43,741 bases of DNA, taken from contig DVDV01000162.1 of NCBI GenBank assembly GCA_015296075.1, positions 1 through 43,741 on the forward strand. The letters run 5' to 3'. The notes under the pieces are model-generated. The model was not told where the DNA came from and ran no database searches. It saw only the letters and a program-made list of their open reading frames with translations. The translations under genes were made by a program, and so were the position numbers. This document shows positions 8,156 to 16,431 of this stretch, piece after piece (positions within the stretch are counted from its first letter, which is position 1; every line of letters begins with the position of its first letter). This stretch comes from Leptolyngbyaceae cyanobacterium M33_DOE_097. GTDB lineage: Bacteria > Cyanobacteriota > Cyanobacteriia > Leptolyngbyales > Leptolyngbyaceae.

Positions 8156-9093
8156 GAGACTCGATGAGCAAAAGCCACCCATTCCTGCGATCTCGCCTGG
8201 TCAAGCCGTTCAAAGCCTGCCTGCTGTAAAGCCTGATCCACTTCTTCGGCGTAATCATCGGTAAATCCGGCGGTGATCACGATGCCACCCTCTGGTAACT
8301 GCTGATGCAAGGCTCCACGATAATCGTTTGCCAAGGTGACGTGAATCCGTCCCAGGACATTCGCCGCGATCAAATCAAATTGAGGCGCAACCGCGATCGC
8401 TGGTACTGTTTCGGTTAAATCGCCGCCCATCCAATGCCCCATGTCACTCCCCTGTCCGAGGCTACCGACCATCACGCGCACCTGATTTTCGACCTGGTTT
8501 AAACGCACCGCTGTTTCACTCGCCGCAACGGCGATCGCGTCGTTGTCTACCGCTAAAACCGTTGCTCCTAAGTGAGCCATTGCAATACTTAACACTCCCG
8601 AACCGCACCCCAAATCTAGCACTTGCATCCCTGGTTGAACGTAGCGTTCCAACAGCTCCAGCGCCAGGTTCGTCGCCGGATGCAGCCCACTCCCAAAGGC
8701 CAGACTTGACTGCAAGCGAATCACCGCGCGATCGCCCGGTTCAGGCACTTCTGCATCAGCTGCCCCAATCAAAAAGCGATCGCCGACTGGGTGCCAAAAT
8801 GAGCCAACCCCCTCAGAATCAGCCAATTGAAGCGCTAGCGGCGTTGCCATCCCTGTCCGCTGTAAGGGAGACAGGAGTTGATGTAATTGCTCATGCGAAC
8901 GACTCGACCATGAATCAGGCACTTGCAACGTGAGGGTATACGCCCACTCAGATGACTCTGCCTGAGCAAAGTCAAGTGTCACTTCGTAACGACTCACCGC
9001 AAGTTGCCCTGCAAACCCATGCTGCGCCAGGAGCGATCGCACCCAATCGACTCCCTCTGCTGTCGTGTGCAGGGTGAATTGATTCTGAGACAT
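8149..9093 (-). CDS. prmA: Ribosomal protein L11 methyltransferase PrmA
   Basis: PrmA trimethylates lysines of ribosomal protein L11 using S-adenosylmethionine. At 314 residues it is close to the family length of about 300. The N-terminal L11-recognition domain spans about residues 1-105. The Rossmann methyltransferase core carries VLDLGCGSGVLSIAMAHLGA and the acidic strand-2 end AVDNDAIAVAA, with the LIAANVLGRIH motif (NVL type) that marks PrmA. The upstream motif SSLAFGSGLHPATNLALELL (FGTGxHxTT type) is also present, in a slightly altered form with Ala-Thr. It lies 27 bases after cysA and overlaps the lnt start, so cysA-prmA-lnt reads as one transcription unit. Confidence 0.95.
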   Translation of the reverse strand: MSQNQFTLHTTAEGVDWVRSLLAQHGFAGQLAVSRYEVTLDFAQAESSEWAYTLTLQVPDSWSSRSHEQLHQLLSPLQRTGMATPLALQLADSEGVGSFWHPVGDRFLIGAADAEVPEPGDRAVIRLQSSLAFGSGLHPATNLALELLERYVQPGMQVLDLGCGSGVLSIAMAHLGATVLAVDNDAIAVAASETAVRLNQVENQVRVMVGSLGQGSDMGHWMGGDLTETVPAIAVAPQFDLIAANVLGRIHVTLANDYRGALHQQLPEGGIVITAGFTDDYAEEVDQALQQAGFERLDQARSQEWVAFAHRVSC

Positions 9094-9120
9094 ACCCTGC
9101 CCTACTTGCTGATCAACTAC

Positions 9121-10137
9121 TTAAATAGAGTAGTACAGGGGAAAGGCTTTCGCGTCTTTGGGTTTGACAAAGACCCGTTGCTGCGGTTTCAGGCTGAGTT
9201 GGTCAAAGCGATCGCGGGTCAGGTGAGCCGTTAACACTTGCCCATCATCCAACGTCAGCTCTGCTTGCACCTCCCAGCCCAGATGAATCAGCCGACTGAC
9301 ACGAGCAGGCACCGAAGTTCCATTCGGCGAAACGTCGATCAAAATATCCTGTGGCCGGAGGAAGACCTCTGGGTGAGGCGAATCGAAACCACTGTCCTGA
9401 AACATGCGCGAACTGCTGGGTAGCACATTCACCGGGCCGATAAAGCTCATCACAAAGGCCGACGCAGGATGATCATAAATCTCTGCCGGGGTGCCAATTT
9501 GCTCCACCTTGCCCCGGTTCATAATCACAATTTCGTCGGCCACTTCCATCGCTTCTTCCTGGTCATGGGTAACAAACACAGTCGTCACATGCACTTCATC
9601 ATGCAAACGCCGCAACCAGGCGCGTAAATCCTTCCGCACTTTGGCATCGAGGGCACCAAAGGGTTCATCGAGCAGTAACACTTTTGGCTCCACCGCCAAG
9701 GCTCGCGCTAAGGCCACCCGCTGGCGTTGCCCGCCCGATAACTGAGATGGATAGCGATCGCCCAATCCATTCAGTTGCACCAGCTCTAGCAATTCATCGA
9801 CTCGTGCTTTAACCTTATTGGGGGGCGTTTTGCGTAGCTCTAAACTAAACGCGATATTTTTGCGCACGGTCATGTGCTTAAACAACGCATAGTGTTGAAA
9901 CACAAAACCAATGCCCCGATCTTGCACTGTCCGATAGGTTGCATCTTCTCCAGTCAGCAAAATTCTGCCCGAATCGGGTGTCTCTAACCCGGCAATCAGC
10001 CGCAATAACGTGGACTTACCAGAACCCGAAGGCCCTAGCAAAGCAACCAGCGCACCTGACTCGACTTTCAAGCTGACATCTGACACCGCCTGAAAATCGC
10101 CAAACTGCTTAGAAACGTGCTCGACGACAATCCCCAT
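9121..10137 (-). CDS. cysA: Sulfate/thiosulfate ABC transporter ATP-binding protein CysA
   Basis: This ATPase powers sulfate/thiosulfate uptake. The start at 10137 (338 residues) is preferred over the open frame reaching 10359, because [13 protein letters not shown] is the canonical beginning and the 74 extra residues look non-coding. Walker A is GPSGSGKST (residues 35-43), and signature [15 protein letters not shown], Walker [13 protein letters not shown] and H-loop [13 protein letters not shown] all follow in order. The C-terminal regulatory domain ([16 protein letters not shown] to YYSI) is the CysA-type TOBE fold. No cysT, cysW or sulfate-binding gene is nearby, so its permease partners must be encoded elsewhere. 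A closely related molybdate or other anion importer is the main alternative. Confidence 0.88.
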   Translation of the reverse strand: MGIVVEHVSKQFGDFQAVSDVSLKVESGALVALLGPSGSGKSTLLRLIAGLETPDSGRILLTGEDATYRTVQDRGIGFVFQHYALFKHMTVRKNIAFSLELRKTPPNKVKARVDELLELVQLNGLGDRYPSQLSGGQRQRVALARALAVEPKVLLLDEPFGALDAKVRKDLRAWLRRLHDEVHVTTVFVTHDQEEAMEVADEIVIMNRGKVEQIGTPAEIYDHPASAFVMSFIGPVNVLPSSSRMFQDSGFDSPHPEVFLRPQDILIDVSPNGTSVPARVSRLIHLGWEVQAELTLDDGQVLTAHLTRDRFDQLSLKPQQRVFVKPKDAKAFPLYYSI

Positions 10138-10384
10138 AGTCTTTTCACCACCGAATAGAAAGTACGGTTCTTTGATTGGGTTTTTGTAGTTTACACCAAC
10201 TTTTCCAGAATCTTGCCTTAACCGGGGGTAAATCATTGGCAGGTGCCGCGTGCGCGATCCTTCGTTGAGTCGCTTCAGCACCTCGCGCGTTCGACAACTG
10301 CCTGCCCATCGCTGATTTAGCCCTTCGCCAAAAAAAGTGAATGAATTCGTGTAGCACAACCCTGCCTCTTCCTCTAGAATGGAA

Positions 10385-10397
10385 AGGTTGTCAACCT
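10385..10397. promoter_or_regulatory. Perfect inverted repeat in the rpmF leader
   Basis: AGGTTG-T-CAACCT is a perfect 6-bp inverted repeat with a one-base centre, ending 16 bases before the rpmF ATG, where no Shine-Dalgarno sequence is visible. It could be a protein operator or a translation-control element. Function is unproven. Confidence 0.3.
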
Positions 10398-10413
10398 ATC
10401 ATTATCAGCAAAA

Positions 10414-10593
10414 ATGGCAGTTCCTAAGAAGAAAACCTCAAATGCAAAGCGAGATATGCGTCGGGCGCACTGGCGTCGGAAGGCAGAACTGCAAGCTCAA
10501 CGCGCTCTTTCAATTGGTAAGTCGATCCTGACCGGACGAGCCAAGGGCTTCGTTTACAACAACAAAGATGAAGAAGACGAAACCGAAGAATAA
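10414..10593 (+). CDS. rpmF: 50S ribosomal protein L32
   Basis: The 59-residue product begins [20 protein letters not shown], the highly conserved L32 N-terminus, followed by a basic centre and an acidic tail ([11 protein letters not shown]) typical of cyanobacterial and chloroplast L32. The zinc-binding CxxC pairs found in some L32 proteins are absent, as expected for the cyanobacterial type. It is transcribed divergently from cysA. No Shine-Dalgarno motif is evident; an inverted repeat lies just upstream. The stop codon is buried in a 16-bp palindrome (10590-10605) centred on GCGATCGC. Confidence 0.95.
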   Translation: MAVPKKKTSNAKRDMRRAHWRRKAELQAQRALSIGKSILTGRAKGFVYNNKDEEDETEE

Positions 10594-10605
10594 GCGATCG
10601 CTTAT
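10590..10605. repeat. 16-bp palindrome with HIP1 core overlapping the rpmF stop
   Basis: ATAAGCGATCGCTTAT is a perfect palindrome whose centre is the cyanobacterial HIP1 octamer. It includes the last base of the final rpmF codon and the TAA stop. It could form a hairpin at the mRNA 3' end, but no T-run follows, so I do not call it a terminator. Confidence 0.6.
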
Positions 10606-10669
10606 CTTTGCTGCACTAATCCGCGAATGCTTGCTAGAGTTTTGCTAGACGTTTAGGGCAGTCATTTTT

Positions 10670-11269
10670 ATGCCGGGTCAGTTTTTTCAAAAGCCGGGTC
10701 CTGAATTGCGCGATCGTGTGCCACCGGGGCAACATCTCGCAAAGGGGTTCCCGGTTTTAACATATGGAGACACGCCGATCATCAGTCAGGCCGACTGGCG
10801 GTTTCAGGTATGGGGCTTAGCCACGCGCAAGACCTTCAGCTGGGATGACCTGATGGCGATGCCTCAAAGCGAGTTTACGGCTGACTTTCACTGCGTCACT
10901 ACCTGGTCAAAGCTCGATGTGCAATGGCGCGGGGTGAAAGTGACTGATTTTATGCAGGCGGTAGAGTTAGACCCAAAGGCAACTCACGTCATGCAACATT
11001 GCTACGGTGATTACACCACCAACATCTCGCTTGACGACTTCTTGCGAGAAGAAAACTTTTTTGCCCACACGCTGTTTGGCGAACCACTACCGGCTGAGCA
11101 TGGTGGCCCACTTCGTTTGGTTGTGCCTCACCTCTACGCTTGGAAAAGTGCCAAGTGGATTAATGGACTTGAGTTTTTGTCAGAGATGCAACTCGGCTTT
11201 TGGGAACGCAACGGTTATCACCATCGGGGCGAACCCTGGTCTGAAGAACGCTACAGCTCACGCTACTAA
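10670..11269 (+). CDS. Sulfite-oxidase-like molybdopterin oxidoreductase
   Basis: This 199-residue protein matches the compact, single-domain sulfite-oxidase-like molybdoenzymes (YuiH type). It has the oxidoreductase molybdopterin-binding core: DFHCVTTWSKLDVQWRGV contains the conserved cysteine expected to bind the molybdenum centre, followed by YGDYTTNISLDDFL, AEHGGPLRLVVPHLYAWKSA and KWINGLEFL. There is no signal peptide, Tat motif, haem domain or dimerisation domain, so it should be cytoplasmic and use an external redox partner. The substrate is unknown. The cofactor-insertion gene moeA is in the same window at 28.6-29.8 kb but not adjacent. Its stop codon overlaps that of the convergent DMT transporter by 4 bases. 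Confidence 0.85.
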   Translation: MPGQFFQKPGPELRDRVPPGQHLAKGFPVLTYGDTPIISQADWRFQVWGLATRKTFSWDDLMAMPQSEFTADFHCVTTWSKLDVQWRGVKVTDFMQAVELDPKATHVMQHCYGDYTTNISLDDFLREENFFAHTLFGEPLPAEHGGPLRLVVPHLYAWKSAKWINGLEFLSEMQLGFWERNGYHHRGEPWSEERYSSRY

Positions 11270-12177
11270 CCACGGCCAAACAACAACCAGATTCCAGCTA
11301 AAGCCAATAGCACCCCAAACAAGGCGCGCCAACTGACGCGATCGCCCGTCAGAGCAGCGATCGGCAACACAAACAGGGGACTCGTTGCACTCAATGACTG
11401 AGCCACCCCTGCAACCGCATACTTCAGCGCAATCTGTTGAAACCAGATGCCTAAGTAAGTGCTAAAAAACGCTGCCAGAACGAGTATTCCCGCATTTTTG
11501 GGCACCTTTAGGGCTTTTAGCTCACTTGGCGAAACTTTGCGAATTGCCAGCCATACCAGTAACACCAAGCAACCGGCAACGAGCCGCACCAACGTACTCC
11601 ACAACGGGTTGATATCGGAACCTGCCAGCGCCGATCGCGATAACACCGCTCCACTGGCCTGCCCCAATGCTGCCAACAGCCCACAGATGACACCTCGCCG
11701 CCAGAAAGTGTGTTGTTTTTGCTGCTCCGTCAACCGTTCAAGTACGACCCAAACCACACCCGTAATCGTCAGCACAATGCCCAACCAGGCAAGCGGCGGC
11801 AACCATTCCTGCAAAAAGACCAGCGCCAAAAGTGCCGTTAGTGGGGGAGAGAGCGACTCCAATACAAGTGTGCGACGCGGCCCAATATCCTGCAATGCTT
11901 GAAAATAGGCGGTGTCACCAAACCCAACGCCCACGGCACCGCTGAGCAGCAGCCAACTCATGTCAGACCACGCCACAGCCGGAAAAAGCTGATTTTGAAC
12001 CAGCAGTGTCACGAGCAGCAGCGCGATCGCAATCAACCCCTTAGCCAGGTTCAGCAGGGTCGGGGAAATCGCGCGTCCCATCTGGGTGTAAACAATCGAC
12101 GCGATCGCCCAAATCAATGCCGCACCGAGGGCAGCCAATTCTCCACGAAATTCAAACAGCACAGTCAACCGCCCCAC
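11266..12177 (-). CDS. DMT-superfamily (EamA) transporter
   Basis: The 303-residue product has ten predicted membrane helices arranged as two EamA repeats: ELAALGAALIWAIASIVYTQ opens the first and RRGVICGLLAALGQASGAVL the second. Each repeat ends with the usual LALVFLQEWLPPLAWLGIVL or ALTGDRVSWRALFGVLLALA segment. Family members export amino acids, nucleotides or other metabolites from the plasma membrane; the substrate cannot be told from sequence. Transcription is convergent with the sulfite-oxidase-like gene, and CTAA at 11266-11269 serves both stop codons. No clear terminator lies between the pair. Confidence 0.9.
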   Translation of the reverse strand: MGRLTVLFEFRGELAALGAALIWAIASIVYTQMGRAISPTLLNLAKGLIAIALLLVTLLVQNQLFPAVAWSDMSWLLLSGAVGVGFGDTAYFQALQDIGPRRTLVLESLSPPLTALLALVFLQEWLPPLAWLGIVLTITGVVWVVLERLTEQQKQHTFWRRGVICGLLAALGQASGAVLSRSALAGSDINPLWSTLVRLVAGCLVLLVWLAIRKVSPSELKALKVPKNAGILVLAAFFSTYLGIWFQQIALKYAVAGVAQSLSATSPLFVLPIAALTGDRVSWRALFGVLLALAGIWLLFGRG

Positions 12178-12444
12178 TCCTATTTATCTTTGTGCCGACA
12201 TCAAACAAGTTGCCAAACTTCAGCCCATTCAATTCAGTCGGACTGATTGGTGAATGCCGATAGCAAGGACTTTACCCAGCTTGCCTCAAACAAGCAAAGT
12301 AAAACGCCATCGGTGGCTTTAAGCAAATGAACTAAAAACACGATGATCTCTGTTAAGAAACGGCTCGTTGCAACAAATCAAGCCGATCATAAGACTAGGG
12401 CATCCTAAGAACAGACCATCACAAGTTGTAAGGAGGTGGGCAAG

Positions 12445-13446
12445 ATGCCTGAAATTCGCTACAACCCCATTACCAGTGATTGGGTCATAATTGCCACTGA
12501 ACGAGCAAAACGCCCTCACGAATTTATTCAAACCGATCGCGAAAAGCTGATCGTTCCCGCTTACCGTCCCGATTGCCCCTTCTGTTTCGGCAACGAAGAC
12601 CATACCCCCGACGAAATCTATCGGCTCTGCAACGATCAAGGGTGGCGAGTGCGTATTGTTAGCAACAAGTATCCGGCTTTGTCAAGCGAGGGAGAGCGGC
12701 AATGGATCCGGCGTGGGTTCTTCCGCACAGTCACGGGAGTAGGCCATCACGACGTTGTGATCGAGCATCCTGATCACAATGCGGCGATCGCTGGCATGAA
12801 CGCTGAGGACGTTCTGAATATCTTGCGTGTCTATCGCACCCGCTATCAAGAATTGCGGCAGGATCCACGCGTTAAAGCGATCGTCATCTTCAAAAATCAC
12901 GGTATGGAAGCGGGCACCTCGTTAGAACACCCCCATTCTCAAATCGCGGCCACCCCGATTGTGCCAACCCAATTTCGCGATCGGCTCGACATGGCAACCC
13001 GCTTCTTTGATACCGGGGGGGAATGCCTGTTTTGCCGCGTCTTAGAAGAAGAACTAGCAACAGGCGAACGAATTGTTGCCCAAAATGCAGACTTTGTTGC
13101 GTTCATTCCCTACGCGGCGTTATCGCCCTTCCACCTGTGGATTTTTCCGCGTCGCCACATTTCATCCTTTGACTCAACGGCCGATAGCGAGTTGGCAAGT
13201 TTTGCCAGCATTTTGCGAGAGGTGACCGCCAAAATCTATTACGGCTTAGGCGACCCAGCCTATAACTTCACAATTCGTTCCAGCCCGACGGATGAGCACC
13301 AGACCGATTACTTTCACTGGTATTTGGCGATCGTCCCCCGCGTGTCAAGAGCGGCTGGATTTGAAATGGGCAGTGGCATGTACATTAACACCTCGCTCCC
13401 AGAAGCCAGTGCCGAGTTCCTCCGCTCGGTCATCGTTCCGTCCTAA
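12445..13446 (+). CDS. galT: Galactose-1-phosphate uridylyltransferase GalT
   Basis: GalT swaps UMP between UDP-glucose and galactose-1-phosphate in the Leloir pathway. At 333 residues it matches the family. It has CPFCFGNEDHTPDE (zinc-ligand type), the catalytic HxH motif in SLEHPHSQIAATPIVP (residues about 161-167) and the second-half HIT-like segment FHLWIFPRRHISSF. The start is ATG at 12445, because AAGGAGG (12430-12436) sits 8 bases before it; a GTG at 12436 overlaps that ribosome-binding site and is rejected. No galK or galE neighbours are visible. Some members of the family use other NTPs, so the exact substrate is inferred. Confidence 0.92.
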   Translation: MPEIRYNPITSDWVIIATERAKRPHEFIQTDREKLIVPAYRPDCPFCFGNEDHTPDEIYRLCNDQGWRVRIVSNKYPALSSEGERQWIRRGFFRTVTGVGHHDVVIEHPDHNAAIAGMNAEDVLNILRVYRTRYQELRQDPRVKAIVIFKNHGMEAGTSLEHPHSQIAATPIVPTQFRDRLDMATRFFDTGGECLFCRVLEEELATGERIVAQNADFVAFIPYAALSPFHLWIFPRRHISSFDSTADSELASFASILREVTAKIYYGLGDPAYNFTIRSSPTDEHQTDYFHWYLAIVPRVSRAAGFEMGSGMYINTSLPEASAEFLRSVIVPS

Positions 13447-13502
13447 GCCAGACAAACCGAATCCCCTGCTTTCAGCGACCTTTGTGTCTGCGACTCAATG
13501 CA

Positions 13503-14231
13503 TTACTCTGCCGGAACTGGGATAGGCTGCTCGCGCGAGGGCAACTTTAAGTCAGGCAACTGCCAATCGGGCAACTCAATCGAAGGGGCTTTCCAGTCCG
13601 GCACATGCCAATCAGGTAAACGAGGCTGCCAGCGATCGCCCGTAACGGGTGCCGTTGGTTCTCCATTTGAGGCTCCGACGGGCACTGGTCTTGGCGCAGG
13701 CATGTAACTGCCCCAGGTCGCCCAGAGAAACACCGCGACACAGGCGATCGCCAACACTGTTTGAATCACCCGCCCCACAAGAGAGCCAACCACAATTCCC
13801 AAAGCGGCTTTCAGCGCCACCATCAGATCTTTGCGATAAAGCAATTCACCGACAATCGCCCCAGCCACTGCGCCGAGCAAAATTCCTAAAATTGGTCCGA
13901 TTGGGCCACCGATCGGCAGCGTTGGCAAAAAGCCAAACATACCCAGAAACAGGCCAATGATTGAGCCAATTTGCCCCCAATTGCTGGCTCCGGCCTTCTT
14001 CGCACCAAAGTAACCTGCGAGAAAATCAACTCCACTGCCAATTAAGAACAGCACTACCGAAACAATCAGTGGCACCGTTACCACGCTAAAACCTTTGACT
14101 AGACCCCAGGCGGCGATCGCCAAAACAATCAAACCAATGCCTGGAATGCCCGGTAGCAGAGCCCCTGCCACTCCGACCAGCATCACCAAAACCAAAACCC
14201 AGTAAAGCCAAAACATCCAATCAGTAATCAT
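13503..14231 (-). CDS. DUF456 family membrane protein
   Basis: The 242-residue product has several glycine-rich membrane helices of DUF456 type: GVAGALLPGIPGIGLIVLA, PIGGPIGPILGILLGAVAGA and a third hydrophobic block. An odd C-terminal tail follows, with repeated PDWxxPD units (LPDWHVPDWKAP, LPDWQLPDLKLP). The start at 14231 is chosen over an open frame to 14336: MITDWMFWLYWVLVLVML begins the first helix, and the upstream part overlaps the preceding gene. It begins 5 bases after the CCB-type gene, so the two are probably co-transcribed. Function is unknown. The tail looks like a flexible aromatic/proline repeat and not a membrane segment. Confidence 0.85.
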   Translation of the reverse strand: MITDWMFWLYWVLVLVMLVGVAGALLPGIPGIGLIVLAIAAWGLVKGFSVVTVPLIVSVVLFLIGSGVDFLAGYFGAKKAGASNWGQIGSIIGLFLGMFGFLPTLPIGGPIGPILGILLGAVAGAIVGELLYRKDLMVALKAALGIVVGSLVGRVIQTVLAIACVAVFLWATWGSYMPAPRPVPVGASNGEPTAPVTGDRWQPRLPDWHVPDWKAPSIELPDWQLPDLKLPSREQPIPVPAE

Positions 14232-14236
14232 TCCCG

Positions 14237-14926
14237 CTAGTCTCCTGTGCTTTCGCTTGTGGCAGTTTGTGTGTGATCTGGCAATAAGCTTTGACTGAGT
14301 GTGTTGTCGAGTTTGTCTGCGATCGCGGCGATCCAATTTTCATCCTGACGGGTGTAACTGCGGGGGGCATTGGCACCGAGAATCAACACGCCGCGTTCGC
14401 CTAAGGGCTGACAAATCACCCCCTGGGTATTTTCGGGTAAATAGTCAAACTCAAACCGACCGGGGTAGAGCTTCAGAGAAACCAGGTAAACGGGCTGTTG
14501 CTTTTCGGTCACGCGCTTCAAAATGGCACCGGGAGCGACATTGGTTTGCTCAGGCAAAATTCCCCGGCGCAGCAACACGCGGTTGTCGTACCAGACCAGC
14601 AGCGATCGCGTCACCGTATTCGTCAGCAGCAGATGAGATGCCCAGGCTAACTCAGTCTGTACAGAGTCTGGTAGATCAGGGGCAAGCTCAAATTGCTCAC
14701 GCCCAACCAGTTCAACACTTTCGGGCGATCGTGGTTGAATTTGTTGCCACAGCAAACCCGTCAAAATCAAAACAGCACTGAGAATAACTCCCAAGGCGTC
14801 TGAGCGGGCCTGAGAAGCCGTTAAATCTGGCGTAATCAGTCGATTAGTCATTAACAGTGTGCCTGCGATCGCCCCAACCGCGATCGGGAGCAGTCGCAGC
14901 ACTGCGTTTGGATCTGGCTTTGCCAT
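14237..14926 (-). CDS. Cofactor assembly of complex C subunit B (CCB2/CCB4 family)
   Basis: This 229-residue protein resembles the CCB2/CCB4 family, whose plant and algal members help attach haem ci to cytochrome b6. Visible features are two N-terminal membrane helices (LLPIAVGAIAGTLLMTNRLI and ALGVILSAVLILTGLLW), the TASQARSDALG link, and the soluble domain with LAWASHLLLTNTVTRSLLVW followed by VLLRRGIL. A late RQDENWIAAIADKLDNTL helix closes it. In cyanobacteria these proteins are single copies in the thylakoid. It is the first gene of a two-gene unit with the DUF456 gene, which is 5 bases downstream. The family call comes from remembered sequence pattern; the detailed role here is inferred. 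Confidence 0.75.
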   Translation of the reverse strand: MAKPDPNAVLRLLPIAVGAIAGTLLMTNRLITPDLTASQARSDALGVILSAVLILTGLLWQQIQPRSPESVELVGREQFELAPDLPDSVQTELAWASHLLLTNTVTRSLLVWYDNRVLLRRGILPEQTNVAPGAILKRVTEKQQPVYLVSLKLYPGRFEFDYLPENTQGVICQPLGERGVLILGANAPRSYTRQDENWIAAIADKLDNTLSQSLLPDHTQTATSESTGD

Positions 14927-15032
14927 ACCGAAATGCTCGAAACCTTCTATATTGTATTGGACGGAATCAGTAACGTAGACGGATGCAGCGGAAGTCTAGC
15001 GGCAGATTTCTGAGTCACACAGGAGGCTAACC

Positions 15033-16370
15033 TTGCTCGATTTACTTAGCTCTGGGGTCATTTCTTTCATGCTGAACCAGGCACAAATGCCAGAGTTGGC
15101 AAATTCCGCCGACTTAGTGGTGTGGCAACCTCCGGTTCCTGTTTTTGTGAAAGACGCCGATCCAACCGCCCAAGCTGCCCTGCTCAGCACGCTTCAAACC
15201 TTATCTGGCCAGGGCTTAAATACTCAAGAACAAGGAATTTGGCTGCAACAAGGCTCGATGATGCTGGCTCAAAACCAGGGCACGACCCCTTTTCCGGCAG
15301 CCTCCTTAACAAAGGTGGCAACTTCACTGGCAAGTCTCTATACCTTTGGCCCTAATCACCAATTTGAGACGTTGGTGAGTGCAACTGGCCCGATCTATAA
15401 CGGGGTGTTGCAAGGTGATTTGATCGTGCAAGGTGGCGGCGACCCCTTGCTGGTGTGGGAAGACGCGATCGCGATTGGCAATGCGCTAAACCAACTGGGT
15501 ATTCGACAGGTAACTGGCAATTTGCTGGTTACTGGCAACTTCATGATGAATTTTGAGAGCGATCGCTTCAAGAGCGGCAATCTGTTAAAGCAGGCACTCA
15601 ACCAAAGTCTCTGGTCGGGTGAAGTTGAGGCGCAGTACCGCACGTTGCCAAAGGGTACCGCTCGCCCCCAGGTAGAAATTACCGGCTTAGTCAGCCATGT
15701 TGGGTATGGCAGCGATTTACTCCCAGCCAGCACCGTGTTACTTCGGCAAAAGTCGCTCCCCGTCAAGCAAATCATCAAGCTGATGAATATTTACAGCAAT
15801 AATGCGATCTCTGAAGCGATGGCAAATGCTGTCGGAGGGCCCGCCGTAGTTGCCGAACGCGCCGCTCAACTGGCGAATGTTCCTCAGCAAGAAGTTCTAT
15901 TGAAGAATGGCTCTGGCCTAGGGGTCGAAAATCGCATCTCACCCCGCGCTGTCTGTGCCATGTTTGCTACGTTACAACGCTATGCTGAAACATCGGGCAT
16001 GACCCTGGCCGACTTCTTCCCGATCTCGGGGACAGATGAAGGCACGATTGAAACCCGCAAAATTCCACGCTATGCGGTTGTTAAGACTGGCACGTTGAAT
16101 GATGTCAGTGCCTTAGCGGGGGTATTGCCAACGCGCGATCGCGGCTTAGTCTGGTTTGCTATTCTCAACCGGGGCAGCAATCTCGATGGTTTACGTGGAC
16201 GCCAGGACGCCCTCTTGCAAGCCTTAAGCGCCCAATGGGGCGTTGCCAATCCCGTTCCAGTCGCGGTTCGTCCGACGGCTTCTGTTCACTCGGTCGTTGG
16301 TTTTGTGGGAGACAATCGCCGGATCCAGACAGCGCAAGCTGCCGCAGAAAACTATTGGTTTCGGCAATAA
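15033..16370 (+). CDS. dacB: D-alanyl-D-alanine carboxypeptidase (peptidase S13, PBP4-type)
   Basis: This 445-residue enzyme trims or cleaves peptidoglycan stem peptides. All three penicillin-binding motifs are present: SLTK with the nucleophile near residue 90 (FPAASLTKVATSL), SNN near 256 (YSNNAISEAM) and KTG near 351 (VVKTGTLNDVSALAGVL). The domain inserted between the first two motifs is typical of the S13 family. The start is a TTG at 15033, supported by AGGAGG at 15021-15026 with a 6-base gap and by the N-terminal LLDLLSSGVISFML, which resembles cyanobacterial relatives. The N-terminus is a weak signal or anchor. It is divergent from the CCB gene. Confidence 0.92.
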   Translation: MLDLLSSGVISFMLNQAQMPELANSADLVVWQPPVPVFVKDADPTAQAALLSTLQTLSGQGLNTQEQGIWLQQGSMMLAQNQGTTPFPAASLTKVATSLASLYTFGPNHQFETLVSATGPIYNGVLQGDLIVQGGGDPLLVWEDAIAIGNALNQLGIRQVTGNLLVTGNFMMNFESDRFKSGNLLKQALNQSLWSGEVEAQYRTLPKGTARPQVEITGLVSHVGYGSDLLPASTVLLRQKSLPVKQIIKLMNIYSNNAISEAMANAVGGPAVVAERAAQLANVPQQEVLLKNGSGLGVENRISPRAVCAMFATLQRYAETSGMTLADFFPISGTDEGTIETRKIPRYAVVKTGTLNDVSALAGVLPTRDRGLVWFAILNRGSNLDGLRGRQDALLQALSAQWGVANPVPVAVRPTASVHSVVGFVGDNRRIQTAQAAAENYWFRQ

Positions 16371-16383
16371 TCAGGCGCAGCCA

Positions 16384-16411
16384 GTAGAGGCGTTTCGCGA
16401 AACGCCCCTAC
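16384..16411. repeat. 28-bp near-perfect palindromic repeat
   Basis: The arms GTAGAGGCGTTTCG and CGAAACGCCCCTAC pair over 28 bases with a single mismatch (A at 16388 against C at 16407). It lies just after the carboxypeptidase gene and runs up to the BrnT remnant. The core TTTCGCGAAA with flanking GGCG/CGCC is a common intergenic palindrome in cyanobacteria. No T-run follows, so termination is uncertain. Confidence 0.75.
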
Positions 16412-16431
16412 CAAAAATATCTTGATACCCT

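Noticed and set aside
10138-10359. 74-residue N-terminal extension of CysA
   Set aside because: The ABC domain begins at [10 protein letters not shown]; the extension has no family resemblance, and ATG 10137 is in the right place.
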